Shown piece after piece: positions 1 through 12,734 of a DNA stretch of 64,000 bases; positions within the stretch are counted from its first letter, which is position 1, and every line of letters begins with the position of its first letter. The stretch is from Medicago truncatula. Its lineage: Eukaryota; Streptophyta; Magnoliopsida; Fabales; Fabaceae. The DNA is taken from contig NC_053043.1 of NCBI RefSeq assembly GCF_003473485.1, positions 37,672,576-37,736,575 of the forward strand, given 5' to 3'. The translations under genes were made by a program, and so were the position numbers. The notes under the pieces were generated by a model. That model saw nothing but the letters and a program-made list of their open reading frames with translations. It searched no databases and was not told where the DNA came from.

Positions 1-627
1 GTTTTTATGAATTAATTTTCATATTATTTGTATCTTTATAATATCGGATGAGTTTTTTTTTTTTTTTTTTTTACCATAGGTTTTAAACTAACACTCATTC
101 AAGAGTTAATACATTAGATGAATTAATTCCAACGTTAAGATTATTTACCTGGAGCCCTGTTTCAAATTTTAAAAAGAGGTCATTTTATAGAATCCATTTT
201 AGACTTATAATATTGACCATCAATCTTCCTTCAAAAAAATAAAAAAATATTGACTATCACCCCTAACTAAAACTCAACCCTTACCCATTTCATTAAAATA
301 TTTTATACTTGTATTGTCCAAATCCACCTCACCTAACAAAAACAGTATATATGTGTGTATCCTTTTTTAGGAATTATTTGTCTGTATCCTTAAAAGACAA
401 ATTAATGAAATAAAAAACAGTGTGATATTCCCTTGAGTGGATCTTTTAATAATTTTAATCTGTCGCACAGCTAGACCTCCAGACATATATGATCATCACT
501 ACATACTAAATGGAATAATTATAGATCTATTAATTTACAAATATTTTTCTTCAATTTGATCCAGTATTAAGTATAGTACTTACGAAAATAATGGCTTAAT
601 TAACTGATATTTTTGTCATCATATAAG
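1..627 (+). other. Intron 1 (3' part) of WRKY-A; no coding sequence
   Basis: This AT-rich stretch ends in an acceptor AG at 626-627. The part from about 300 to 627 resembles, in inverted orientation, the intron 1 sequence of WRKY-B at about 3988-4330; for example, both share a stretch reading tagatctattaat. That supports reading it as the first intron of WRKY-A. The N-terminal exon is not in this stretch; by analogy with WRKY-B, whose intron is 2.6 kb, it should lie left of the window. Confidence 0.7.
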
Positions 628-1377
628 GTCAAGTGCACCAACTTGGGAAAAGACGGCATCAATATTGATCGATGATGGTCATACATGGAGAAAGTACGGA
701 CAAAAAATGTTAACAAATGCCAAATATTTCAGGTACTTATCAATTTCATAATTTCCATCTACATCCACTTGAGAATAAAGATTAGTCAACATCATGCACC
801 ACTTAGATATAATTGTAATATTTTTAATATGAGAAATCAAATCAATCAATAATATTCGAATGAGCAAATCACACTATCAAGTCAATACCGCCAGAATAAC
901 CCAAGTGATTTTTATTTTTTTTATAATTTAAAACCTAATTGGTAATATGTATGCAGGAATTACTATAGGTGCGCTCACATGTACGATCAACATTGTGAAG
1001 CAATCAAACATGTTCAAAGAATTCAAGAGAACCCTCCTTTGTACCGGACTACATATTATGACCATCACACTTGCAAAAGCTCTTACCATTCAGACATAAA
1101 ATTGGAATCCATTTTGTGCTACGATGACTCTTCTATATTACTTAGTTTCGATAACAACATTTCAAGTGAACAAGAATTTCCATTTCGACCGCGACCACCA
1201 TCGCCACAATTGCCACTTCTTGCATCTACAAAAGAGGAACCCAAGGAAGAGATCCACAATGATCGTTTTCCTCGAGACCAATTGCTCCCATCAGAGAACC
1301 TCCAGTTATGCGATTTTGATGTGTATTTCGATTATTTAAGAGATGTTAGTGAGTTATCATCGATCGAATCTTTTTAA
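628..1377 (+). CDS. WRKY-A: group III WRKY transcription factor (5' partial)
   Basis: Sequence-specific DNA-binding regulator (W-box, TTGAC core) acting in the nucleus. Two exons are visible: 628-732 and 957-1377. Exon 628-732 starts in the middle of a Lys codon and encodes a WRKY core, [17 protein letters not shown]. The intron interrupts the Arg codon after KYF, the usual position for this family. The second exon encodes NYYRC, then a C-X7-C-X23-H-X-C zinc finger, which is diagnostic of group III. A Ser/Pro/Glu-rich tail follows. The N-terminal exon lies outside the window, so the start is unknown. Compared with its inverted paralogue WRKY-B the protein stops 11 residues early: GAA has become TAA at 1375-1377, and a second in-frame TAG lies at 1396-1398 before the aligned ancestral stop at 1408-1410. 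The conserved DNA-binding part looks intact. It could be functional or newly decaying. Confidence 0.88.
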
Positions 1378-2457
1378 TTTGATAGTGTTCATCGTTAGTT
1401 TGGATTTTGATTGCTATGAATATGTTTCTACGTGCAAAATTATGCTTGATTTGGCATTGGAGGATAATTGTAATGGGAAATAATCTAGCTAAGATAGAGA
1501 ATAATTTATGGAGATATTTATGAAAAGATAATCTAGTTTGTATTTGTTTACTACCATAAAAAACACTTCAAAATTATTTTCGGAAAAAAAATGCATTTTC
1601 TCATTATCATGTGTGGAATTAATAGTTAGACTTTGAGAAGTTAAGATTTTATTATATGCTCAAGGTGATTCAATGTCTCTAATAATTTTTCTGCAAATAG
1701 ATTAAATGTCATACAAATTTCAGTTGTGATATAAAATATTTGAGTTTCCGTTGATCATTAAATTCTTTTTTTTAAGTAATCTAGTGGTTAGAATTTACTT
1801 TTTAAAGTGAATAACTGAGGTGTCTGGAGTTCGAACCACGAACCCTGCATATAACAATGCATCGCCCCTGCGGCCCTGCCAACTGAGCTATGCTCACGGA
1901 AACATTTATAGATATTGTAAATATTCAAACAGAGTTACACCGATACATGATGTGTGGAGCAAATCAATGACAACAAAAACCAAAAAAATGCAATAATAAT
2001 CTTGAACAAAATTAAACAATATGAATGAGGAATGAAAAGAAGAAAACACACACAATATTTGTCCAATAATGACTTACTTTGAGAAGGGGGGGAGTAAGTT
2101 TACATTAATCAAAAGAGTAAGCTTACACAAAAATTCAAAAAGCAATTACAAGAATTAGTATTCAAACCTAATTTATAAATACTACTAAGAAAATCAAGAA
2201 GTTTCATTCATCAAAATAATCAGAACAACTTGAAATGGAATTTGTAGATGCTTGTTACCAGAAATCGAGCTAGTTTTACAATCACACATATCATTAAAAT
2301 GTACTACTATTTTTATCAATTTATCAACTAACTGAGCAAGACATCATAAGTTAAACGATCAAATAAATCTCCCATTAATTATTTGACATACCTATTATCC
2401 TCCAATGCCAAACTTTGAAAATAAATTTACACTTAGACAGAAACATATCCATAGCCA
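1378..2457. other. Intergenic space between the tails of WRKY-A and WRKY-B
   Basis: This stretch should hold the two 3' untranslated regions of the convergent WRKY genes. Just after the WRKY-A stop, the sequence is still alignable to the inverted paralogue. Apart from a SINE-like repeat at 1771-1901, I see only AT-rich sequence with no supported gene. Confidence 0.6.
1771..1901 (-). repeat. tRNA-derived SINE-like element
   Basis: Read on the minus strand it carries an RNA polymerase III A-box-like TAGCTCAGTTGG (1890-1879) and, about 50 bp downstream, a B-box-like GGTTCGAACTCC (1837-1826). This is the hallmark of a tRNA-derived SINE head. There is no tRNA cloverleaf, so it is not a tRNA gene. 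A related A-box fragment occurs near 16365-16395 in WRKY-C intron 1. Confidence 0.65.
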
Positions 2458-5400
2458 TCAAAATCCTAACTGGTCATAAACATTCTCAAATTCAAATGAT
2501 TCAATCGATGATAGCATAGTGGCACGTCTCAAATAATCAAAATAAACTTCAAAGTTACATGATATGAGGTTATCTGATGAGAACAATTGATTTTGAGAAG
2601 AATAATCATCATGAATCTCTTCCTTAGGATCCTCTTTTGTAGATGCAAGAAATGGCAATGGTGATGGTGGAAACGAGTTTTCTTCTTTAATTGGAATGTT
2701 GTTATCAAAACTAAGTAATATAGAAGAGTCATTTGATGACAAAATGGATTCCAAATTTATATCTGAATGCAAATAACTTTTGCAAGTGTGATGGCCATAA
2801 TATGCAGTCCTATACAATGGAGGGTTCTCTTGAGTTCTTTCAACATGTTTGATTGCTTCACAGTGTTGATCGTTCATGTGTGTACACCTATAGTAGCTCC
2901 TGCATACATATTACCTATTAATTATAAGGTCTGAAGTATAGAAAATACTGTTTAATTTTTAAAAGGTCATGCATATATACCAATATTATGTATCATAGAT
3001 CCATGAATTTTGGGTTTAAGAAGATTGATTTTGTCATTTAAAGAGACTTAGCGGCACAATTTGTTGCATGCTTGTCTTCCACACGTAATTATATATATAG
3101 GGCTGCTAACTTACACCCACCTAAATACTAAGGTGCAAGTTAGCAAGCTACACCCACATAAAATTATTAAGGTGCAAGTTAGCAACCTACACCCACTTGA
3201 TTATTTATACTCATTTTTATAAGTATTATTCAGGTGCAAGTCAGCAACCTTCACTAATTTACACCCACTTTCATCATTCCAAATATTGTTACTTTAAAAG
3301 TTTGTCTTTATTATATGTTTTGTACCTTAAGCATGTCATTGTCTTTTTTGTTTCTTTTTTTAAGGATTTTTTTAAGCTAGTTACAAAATTGCCCTTCTAT
3401 TTAAATTTAATTAGAATATAAACAAAAGGGTGTTTTAGTAAATTATAAGTGGGTGCAGCTTGCTAACTTGCACCTTAGTATTTTTAGGTGGATGTAAGTT
3501 AGCAACCCCATACATATATATATATTATGGGAAATGCTAACATGTGTGGTGCATGAGCAACAGTGAGAAGCCGAGCAACAAACTACTAAGATGGTTTTTT
3601 CCCTTAAAAAAGTAATTTAATATCGTATGATCCATTGAAAAATACTAACATGTACTCTAGGGCCAAGTTAAGGAGTTAAATTTTGTTTTAAAAACTTTTA
3701 ATTCAAATGTTATAGATTGATAGAATTTCTCACATTTAATTTATAAAATATATTAAAATTACAAGAATTGGTACATAATGTTTTTTTTTTCTAAAAAATA
3801 AAATATTATGTACCAATTTTCATAATGTTGACTAATCTTTTTTCTCATGTGAATGTGTAGATGCAAACTGATGAATATATACCTGTAGTATTTCGTATTT
3901 GCGATCTTTTTTTGTCCATACTTTCTCCAAGCATGACCGTCATCCATCAATATTGAGGTCCTTTTTTCCCAAGTTGGTGAAATTGACCTTAAGTAATGAA
4001 GACAATAATATCAATTAATAGGGTTTATTCAATATTTTAAATAACTAAATATAATACATTAATCAATTGACAAAAATATCTATAAACATGTACCAGAAAA
4101 ATATAAATAAACTATAAAACTATTAATAGATCTATAATCATTCCATTAAGTATGTAATGATAATTATGTATGTTTAGATGTCTAGCTGTGTTGCAGATTA
4201 AAAGGATCACATGACATGTTATTTTTTATTCTTAAATTCGTCCTTTAAGGATACAGTACATCTCCTAAAAAAAAAAGGATACAAGACATATATTCCCTAA
4301 CGAAAGAAAACTGACAAGTATACTTTTGTTTTGTTAGGGAGGTGGCAATAAAAGTATAAAAGAATGAAAAGGCTGGAGAATTAATTAGAGCGATGATAAA
4401 TATACAAATTGGCAATATAGAATAATGGTTTGTGTACCCAATCCCACATGAATTATCCAAACTCAAGTTTTTATTTTGTAAAAAAAGGAAAAATATATCA
4501 TTTGAGTTGATCAAGTGATTTTGGCTCGAACCATAGAATGTGCTCCTTTTAAAGTATTAATTTCTTTTAATGTCAATTTGAATGGATTAAATTCATTCAT
4601 AGTTGTTGTACTATTGGTATTTTTTTTTTTTTTTTTAGGGATTGTGCTGCTATGTAACTCTGACTTTAAATGATGTGCTCAAGTGGTGGTCAAATTATAC
4701 CGAGTTTACAAAGAAAATAAAAAAATCGTCCTATCATTTATCTAATTTTTTATTTTATTTTAGCACTTTAATCAAATGCTCGAAAAACATTCATTAGCCT
4801 TCTCCATAAAATAAACACTTGTTCCTCCTAAAATATAGGGTTCTTTCTCATTGTCTTAACTATAATTAGGGTTTATAACTTTTTTTTAGGGGAGGGTTTA
4901 TAACTACAGAATACCTCTAAGGTAGAGCCATGATGAACGGAATACCATGTAATAAATAACCTACTCAGTAAACCCTTAAAACCTAATACCACTATATTTT
5001 GGATCGTATACCGTGATGTGGCTGCTATATTGCGATTGCGGCACTGTCTGCAACGCATTGAGTTGCGATTGTAAATAACAGTGAAGAGTGAAAATCGTCT
5101 TCCTGAAGATTTAAGTAAAAAGAACATATAATAGTATAGGTGGAAAAGTGTTTGAAAGGAAAGTGGTAAATCAAAGAGATGTAGCACTAGTCGTACCCTC
5201 TTCAAGGTTTTCTCATTCGCAGTTTTTTTCCTTCTTCTTAGTAATTCTCTTTCGGACATGACAACTTTTGTGACAAAAATAGATGAAGGGTTATGGACAA
5301 TGGTGATAAGAGCGTTAATTGGTGGTGAAAGTATTGAGTTTGGATGAGCTTAACTCAGTCTTACGTAATTGACTTGTAAGGCGAAATATATTATTCTTTA

Positions 5401-6969
5401 TAAATTAAGCCTTATTTGTAGTTTATTTGTGATTGGAATTTCCTCAATACACGCCCTCCCCCTCAACTTTATTGAAGTCCATCAGAGATTAGAGGGGATC
5501 AACTCACCGTTGAGTTAGACCTTATCCAAATTCTACCCAAAACCGTTTTGATATAACTAATTAGTTAAGTCATCTTACATATCTGACATTTCACCCACTT
5601 ATAGGCGATGTGGGACATGACCGATCACACTTGAAACCAACACTGTCTCCCTAAGTGTGAGTTCTCACATCTTATACCTAATCTGATACCAGGATCAACT
5701 CCTCCACCAAGTTAAATCATAGCTCCAATTCCTTTGTTGAGGAGTTCGAAAGAACATCGGAAGACATAACAGACCAAACTCAAGTACCACAAGAGACGAA
5801 AATGTTATGGCTCACCTCTCTCATATCCAACATTTTACTCATTCATCAGCGATGTGGGACTTAACCACTTATACTTAAAACGCAAGACAAATCACGTTCC
5901 GGATGTCCATACTTGAGCGTTAGGGTGTGTATTAAGAATCCCACACTTTATGAAATAAGGTTTGAACATTTGATTTTAAGTGGCGACAATTCTAACCTTA
6001 CAAGCAAGTTTTATAAGGTGGGTCATGTCCAATCTAAAGGCAAATATAGTATCAGAGTCTATCCATGTAATCTGTTAGATCACATGTTATTTGATTTCAA
6101 CTATCGAACGATTCGGGTCACGCTTCAAATAGCCGACCATAGACATAATAAAAGTGTTTATAAGTAGAGACAATTATCAAATACAAGTCGATTTTGATAG
6201 AATTAATTAGTTTAATACAAATTATATATTTCTAATAAAAAGAGTGTATTTAGAAAGTTAGAAAATGAGTTACTTGTGAAAGGGACACATAAATAGAACA
6301 AAGAAAAAACACAAAATCAAAACTTCTTGTTAAATTTCTAGATTTGAAGAAGAAGAGAATAACACTAATTTAATTTTAGGATGAACAGATCTTCTTTTCC
6401 CTTCAACTATCATTTTTAAGTTTTCCAATGAACAATTAAATAAAATAAGAAAAATTGATTTTTCCCCTCTAAAATCTTAACTGGATGATAGGTGTAAATA
6501 TAAAAACTGATAACAAAAGAAAACATTTGAAACAAGTCAAATATCAAAGAAACTTAGTATAAGACATGGATTATAAATCTTACTTTCTCTTGTTCGACCC
6601 TTTTGGATTTTTGGTGTTGAGAGTCTTGAGTTTCTTGCAAGATCCATCAAAATCCTCCTCAAGCTTGTTGCAATTCGTTGAGAAAGAAAAATCTCTAATA
6701 GTTATAGGAAGAGCCACATCATTGGAGTCTTTGCAGTTATTCAAGAGTAAAAGTGTATTTGTCAATGATTTAAGTACCTCACGCACAAGATCTCCTGCAA
6801 TTAAGGGTAACACTGGTGATGATTTTGAATTTGACCCTTTCACTTCTATATTTGACTTATCATCATAAGTCAGTGCCTCAAGTAATTGATTTGCCATGTC
6901 ACGTCCTCTTATAAGCTCATCTTCCATTGCCTTCTTGTCATTTGTTGGAAGCCAAAGCAGATTCTCCAT
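2458..6969 (-). CDS. WRKY-B: group III WRKY transcription factor, three exons
   Basis: Nuclear DNA-binding regulator of the group III WRKY family. Exons in transcription order are 6969-6584, 3987-3883 and 2899-2458, joining in frame to about 310 residues, a normal length for the group. Exon 1 encodes an N-terminal region ([16 protein letters not shown] near residues 18-33) typical of group III proteins, and ends in a basic NKRK stretch likely to serve in nuclear import. The donor AA|GTAAG and the acceptor AG|GTCA rebuild the Lys codon. Exon 2 encodes [30 protein letters not shown]. Exon 3 completes Arg and encodes SYYRC with C-X7-C-X23-H-X-C and an acidic/Ser-rich tail. Intron 1 is 2.6 kb and holds TRIM-like repeats; intron 2 holds a MITE. 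The link between exon 1 and exon 2 is inferred from phase, strand and family architecture. Confidence 0.85.
3100..3508. mobile_element. MITE with ~45-bp terminal inverted repeats
   Basis: The left end (from GGGCTGCTAACTTACACCCA at 3100) and the right end (3457-3508) are imperfect inverted repeats of about 45 bp. The element lies in intron 2 of WRKY-B, between 2900 and 3882. Inside the left half a unit with core AGGTGCAAGTTAGCAA occurs three times, at about 3131, 3170 and 3232. Both flanks are TA-rich (TATATATA), so the target duplication cannot be fixed. There is no coding capacity. Confidence 0.75.
5440..6170. repeat. TRIM/LTR-like repeat fragments with tRNA-Met primer-site look-alikes
   Basis: Two dispersed-repeat pieces lie here in WRKY-B intron 1. 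On the minus strand near 5690 the motif TGGTATCAGA appears, and on the plus strand near 6044 a TAGTATCAGAG motif. Both resemble the initiator-tRNA-Met primer-binding site of plant LTR elements. The surrounding phrases about a 'gatgtgggac' block recur at about 5610 and 5850. The reading frame at 5913-6167 is judged to be repeat sequence, not a gene. Confidence 0.4.
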
Positions 6970-8394
6970 TTTTTTGGTAGTGTAAATTAATTAACACTTT
7001 GCTATAACTAGGGCAAAAATTGGATATGAGAGGGAAAATGAGGAACATGGCCTTTTATTGAACTTGGTACTTTCCCACTTGGAAATATATAAAAATATAT
7101 AGACAAAAGTTCCTTGATCTAGTTTAATTCATACAAGCCAAACTGGTGCGTGAAGAACACACGTTGTGTGAAAATTTCAATATAAATCAAGGGTAGTGTT
7201 AACTTGTGCCTTAAGGACACATGTTAAGAAATTTAAAAGAAAAAATATTCTTTAAAATATTGTGCATTCAATTCATTCAAAAGTTAAAATTAAATATAAT
7301 GCACACATTCCAATAAACTATTTATATATTTGTTTAATTAACTTGTACTTTAATGACACAAGTTAACATTTTCCATAAAATAATGATTCTTGCTAACAAA
7401 TGCCATAAGGACACTTGTTAAGGATTCACAAATGAAAACAATTGATAAATTTTATATAGAAAAAGTAATTTTTTGATGTTTCGATATGTTGAATGTACAA
7501 ATTTTATGAAAAAATTTCTATTTTAAACTTTTTATTAAGTGATTTAAGAGTATTTGTTAACATTTTTCTAAAATAATTGATGGTTAGTAAGAAATTTCTC
7601 AATCAAAATTTCTCAACACAAATATTATACTATGAAACACAAACCCCTTTAAGATTAGACATGTTACGGTGTCCGACACTCATATGATATTTGTATGACA
7701 TGTGTTAGGAATCACATACAAGTGTCCCAAGAAGATTGTTTTTTATCTATACTTCAACACTCTTTAGAACGGTGTTCAAAATCTGTATGATACTTAAACA
7801 ACATTTGTTGGACAAACTCAAACAAGTGCCCCAATTTTTATTTCTCTCTTTGCTTTGATACATCTTATACTCTCCTTGGCTACATCTCAAACAAATCTAC
7901 AAAGGTCAAGGATGTGTCAAAAGAATTAAATTTGATTACAATATTTATTGTTTTTTCAATAATATATCGATAAATAAAGTTCAAATACTATTGTGTCTTG
8001 TTTTAATATTTTTTTTAATAAAATAAATTACTCAATGTATGTATATATCTTGATTCTCAATTTATACCTTTTATAAATAATATCAAAATTTTATTCAATA
8101 CTATTTGAGAATCAAAGTAAATACATATGTAGCAGTGTCGGTGTCATGTGATTTTTACATTATAAGTGTCGGCGTGTCCATATTATAGTGTCGTCTCAGT
8201 TGTTTATGTTCGAGTATGTGCTTGACTGCTACTATATAATTAAGGATTTAATTTAGGTTAAATTACACCAAATGTCATTTAAGTTATTTAAATAACTTAG
8301 AGTGATTTGATGTATGTGTAAAAATGGTGAACTTCATTTGCATAGAAAAGATGTTTTCACCTTCTTTCATGTGAAAGAGTTCACCATATGAAAG
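6970..8394. other. Upstream region of WRKY-B with dispersed repeats
   Basis: This stretch holds the promoter side of WRKY-B. A palindromic repeat motif of the type GTTAACTTGTGCCTTAAGGA recurs, diverged, at about 7198, 7340 and 7390, suggesting MITE pieces. From about 7660 to 8230 there is a degenerate dispersed repeat with 'gtgtccgacactc'-like and 'gtgtcggtgtc'-like ends in opposite orientation. No gene is supported. Confidence 0.45.
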
Positions 8395-8404
8395 AGATTA
8401 ACAC

Positions 8405-8495
8405 ACTTACTCATAGTGTTGAGTAGGTGTGTTAATCTTTGATTGCTTGATATCTTCGGTACCCTCATGGAGAATTTTCAAAGTGTTCCACGTTG
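8405..8495 (-). pseudogene. Copia-type gag (UBN2-like) fragment
   Basis: On the minus strand a short frame reads WNTLKILHEGTEDIKQSKIN, which resembles the conserved W..L...HEGT.D.KQSK block of UBN2-type gag proteins of plant Ty1/copia elements. It then meets stops. No intact gag, protease, integrase or reverse transcriptase is attached, so this is a relic. Confidence 0.55.
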
Positions 8496-11192
8496 TTTTA
8501 GCTCAAGTGATATTTATGTACGCCTAAGACAAAGATGAGTATGTTCCTCGCCTTCAAACCGTATTGGACTTTCTTAGTATCATCGATTGTTCAATCGGCT
8601 CATGGATACCTCAACATCGGTATTGTGGATACACACAGATACATAACGGGCACAAGTATTATATTTATCTAGTGAAATAAGGATTAATATCATATCATGT
8701 GTATCCATTGATACATGTTGTCATCTCTGATACGAACAACAACAAAAAATGAAAATGTAACCGGTAAAAGTAAGTGTGTCGATCAAAAGTAGGTTGAAAA
8801 ATGTGTTTTGACATTTCCTATTTTAATTGACCGTGAAAAGCTTGGGAAAATAATTAAGCACTATGTTTTTAAAATAGGATTGTAGGAGGGTGAGCTCATT
8901 ATGCTTACATCATGCTGCTGATAACACAATATAACAATTATTTGAAGAAGACACTTATACCCTTTGATTCATGCTACTATGCTAGATTGTATTGAAGCCG
9001 CCCACGTGTTTTATTTATTTACTTAATCTACTTAAGGGTAATTTGGGATATATGTTTATACATCGATACATGCAGGGACAAATCCAGACTATAGTAACTG
9101 ATTCTTAGCTTTTCATTATTAATTATTCTAGATTATACATAGTAATGCCATTCTTATCATTATCATTTGTTGTTCGGTTGGCATAGTTTATATCCAGATG
9201 ACCATACCATTAGTACTAATTACATAAATAACATATTTTGACTACTAAAGTAACGTGGAGTTTGTAGGAGCCAGTTAGTTTCACTAGGCCGTAATCTTTG
9301 ATTTTCGTTGTGTTTGTGTACATTGAAAAACTTTGGTAACACTTGACATACAGAGTTAGTTCTTCGTTGAAAAGTTTCAGTTTTATATTGTCTAGAATTG
9401 TAGATGATGAGGGAGATTTAGACTACATATGTATAGATGTTAGTTCTTCGTTATAAGATGCATCATCATTCGAAAAGTTTGTGTATGATTATTTTTTCTC
9501 TTTGTTTTAGAGTGTTGTAAAATGTATTTAGGTATTTGCTTTGAAGATGGATTGTTGTGTATTTGAAAATAGTGTATGTCTTGTAAATATTTGCATACAT
9601 AATTATTCTGCCGTTGTTATTATACTAACAATTATGATTTATTCTCCGGTTTATTTAATTTTTGGTTAAATATATTTTTGGTCTCTATAAATGTCAACTT
9701 TTCGTTTTAGTTCTTCTAAAAAAATTCTTCAACTTTTAGTTTCTTAAAAAATTTTCATCTTCACTTTTGATCCCTCCTTTAAAGTAAACTCATATGTATA
9801 ATTCTTTTTTTTGAATAAAATTTTGTAGAAAAATTCATAATATTTTAAGCATCTTTCAAAAAAATAGAATTTTTTAACAAAAGATGAATTTAATATGAAT
9901 TTTTATATTTTTGACAGTTTAGAGACATTTTAAAGGGAAAGTTTCTAATTTTGCCTAATATAGATACGTTTCAGATTATAATCTGAAAATCTTCAAAAAA
10001 TGTTCGAATAAATATTGAGAAAATATAGATAGGTTTCTAATTTGAAGATAGGTGAGAGATTCATATTAAATTCATCTTATCTAGTTGATAGCCTAATATT
10101 TGAAGATAATGAAATATAAAAATTTATATTAAATTCACTATTTTAACAACGGGAGATGAATTTTTCACTATCTTTCACTATTTTTATGAATTTTTATATT
10201 TCACTATTTTAACAAAAGATTCTTAAATTCACTAGATAGGTAAGAGATTCATATTAAATTCATATGAATTTTTTATATTTCACTATCCTATCTATATTAG
10301 GCCATAAATCTGAAACTCCCACATTTCACGACTAGTCTAGAGACATCAACTAGATACATTAGATGGTATTACATCATTTCCCATCATAGGTCATACTTGC
10401 ACTAGAGAATATACAGGCTCCGAGACCACCTGAGCAGGAGGCCCTTGAGGTGATTCTTGTCGAGGGATCATAGATGGTGGTAAGGTGGAAATGGGCAGTC
10501 CGGTTTGGCTGAGTCTGGAGGAGATCCTGCATGAAATTTGATGAGGATGATCTATCGCCATAGACGGAGGGATGACCATGCTACCTGTTAGAGATTTTAG
10601 ATTGTATTTTCCGAACTGTATATTTACAGTTTTTGGATAAATCAAAGCAAAGTTTTGTGTTTTTTTTCCTTCTGAATTTGTATATGTTTCAGATTATATA
10701 TTTTGAATACCTTCAAAAAGAAGTTCAAATTATAAAATCCGAACGAGCGTATTTTCAGAATATAGTAGGGTGCGTGAGAAGAGAGTATGATGAGAAAAGA
10801 AATTGTCTTCCAATATAAACTATCATACCACTCTCAGTTGGAAATTTATTATTGAGCTAACATTTTTCAAAAGACTCTTGCTCTACATCTCATTTCTGAC
10901 TCTTGCTCTACATCTCATTTCTGACTCTCTGTCTCTCAAAGACTCTAAACACATTTGAACTAGAAAAAACAGAAACGTTTTTGCTCAAGCGGATATTATA
11001 ACTATCGAAACGAAGCAATAATGAAACAAGAATGAACATACTCATTCCTTTTTCTTTCTTTTTTTTGCTTCCTTTCATTTTTTGGTTTTCCTTTTCCAAA
11101 TTTTTTTAGAAAAAAATAAAATAAAGATTGTTAGGTATTGAACCGATCCAATTTAGCAAAACCATCGAGTCACCGATTTTCGCCGTGTTGCA
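8496..11192. other. Long AT-rich intergenic stretch, no gene seen
   Basis: Mostly anonymous AT-rich sequence. From 9661 to about 9790 lies a common legume MITE-like block (starting GGTTAAATATATTTTTGGTC). From 9990 to 10300 a phrase with core GAGATTCATATTAAATTCAT is repeated several times, diverged. At 10873-10922 a 25-bp unit is repeated twice in perfect tandem. The short frames here show no recognisable domain. Confidence 0.5.
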
Positions 11193-11585
11193 CTAAGGGT
11201 CCGTTTGTTAAGGATTAAAATAAAAGTGATTTCGACATAAAATAATTTAGAGATTATATTTTAGAGATTTTATGAAAAATCAGAATCTATTTTGCGTTTG
11301 TTTACCGTGATAAAAATCACTTTTTTTAAACAAATAATTTAGTTTGTTTTGATTCAGCTATATAAAAGCGAATTTTTTTTTTTTTTTTACAGAATTAGTT
11401 CAATCTTTTAAACCATATTTTCTCCTCTAAAAAAAACCTATTTTTTGAGAAGCTTCTCATTTGAAGCTGTGTTTAGATTCTAATTTTTTTAAAAGGTTGT
11501 AACAAACAGATGCAAAACTCTTAAAAGTGATTATTTTTTAAAATAAATAATTTTTTTTCTTAAAAAAACCCTAACAAACGGGCTC
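11193..11585. mobile_element. MITE with GGGTCCGTTTGTTA-type inverted ends
   Basis: The left end reads AGGGTCCGTTTGTTA and the right end, reverse-complemented, GAGCCCGTTTGTTAGGG, giving short terminal inverted repeats about 390 bp apart. The interior is AT-rich and non-coding. The exact ends and target duplication were not resolved. Confidence 0.55.
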
Positions 11586-11801
11586 AACTCACAACAACTT
11601 TAGAGAACAACGATCAAATAGGTTAACTCGAACCATCCTCCCCACAATTCTCAAATGGCGGGACTGATTTTTTTTTTTCTTTGGGCAACATATATACATT
11701 AAAAACATAAATAATAATAAATAAAAACATAGTAATTATAATGATGATATATTTAATTTTAAAACACTAATTATTTTATTCATAAGAAATAAAAACAAAA
11801 A

Positions 11802-12734
11802 CTACTTTCTCTGCGGAAACCATTTACGCCAATGTAAACTATGACCTCCCGTAACACATAATTTATCTTTTTTATTTCGTACGGGTCGTTGGTTTTGCTC
11901 TTGCTCTTCCTCGTGCTCTTCCTGTTCCATATCCTCGTCAGGAATTTCAACACCATCATTAGTTTCCATAGTGACTTCATTTTGCACTTGTGAAGCTGAG
12001 TTGGTCCAGATTTCATTAACGAAGTCATCGTCATTAAACCATGCTGCTAGACTTTCTATGGTATTAGTTTGTGAATTTGGCCATTGAGGTGCGTAACTTG
12101 TTTGGGGATAGTTTACAATGTGTGGAGGGGTTGGTAGGTTGAACGAGGAGCATTGTGATTGGTCTGGGTAACTGGTTTGTGTGGTGTACTGAGTTGGATT
12201 GAAGTCATCAAATGGATAGTTTGATGTTCGGGAGCTTTCTCCATGATGACTTTGTTGAGAATAGGTTGGATATGGGATTGGGGTATTATGTAGGATTTGG
12301 TTTGTGGGTTGTGGCGGTGATTGGTAAGTTTGGTTGTAGTTGTAGTTGGTGGATGGGTTAAAGCTTTGGTCAAAGTTAGTGGGTGGAGGTGTCATGAATT
12401 TGTTATAGGGTGGAGGTGTATTTGATCATATATTTTCATCTGGCACCGTATAAGTTTCTGGCACTGCAGGATAGTCACGCGACAATCCTACTAAAATTCT
12501 TGCACATGCTTGCCTTGGGTTTGACAATAATACTTCTCTAGAAAGCCATAGATGATCTCCGAAAAATTCCCAATACCATGCAAAATATTGACGATTTGGA
12601 TAAACCTCATGGTTGTACCGAACACCGTGAAATGCTAATTGATGACGTTGGTTCCAGTTTTGGACTTGACGTTGGTTCCACATGACAAGCAACGTCGTTG
12701 AGTCGTGAAACTCTTTGATTAAGGGAACACGCAA
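11802..12734 (-). pseudogene. Plant mobile domain (PMD)-like gene fragment in the MULE
   Basis: One frame runs from 12734 to the stop at 11802, broken only by a TGA at 12428-12426. The N-terminal part contains GRLRVPLI just upstream of the first Met and ..WNQRQ...NRQYFAWYWEFFGDHLWLS, resembling the end of PMD domains found in plant proteins and MULEs. The remainder is a Pro/Gln/Asn/Thr-rich linker, an acidic stretch (EQEEHEEEQEQ) and a basic tail with TGGHSLHWRKW. The N-terminal two thirds of a PMD protein is missing. Family assignment is by pattern recognition; the function in transposition is unknown. Confidence 0.55.

Noticed and set aside
1826-1890. Possible tRNA gene
   Set aside because: A- and B-box motifs are present but no acceptor stem, anticodon arm or CCA-proximal pairing; a SINE head explains it.
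4873-5259. 128-residue minus-strand frame ([12 protein letters not shown]...)
   Set aside because: No recognisable domain, low-complexity basic start, lies within WRKY-B intron 1 in repeat-like sequence; treated as chance.
10391-10645. 84-residue minus-strand frame with a Pro/Ser-rich end
   Set aside because: No domain, no splice partners; probably transposon-derived background.
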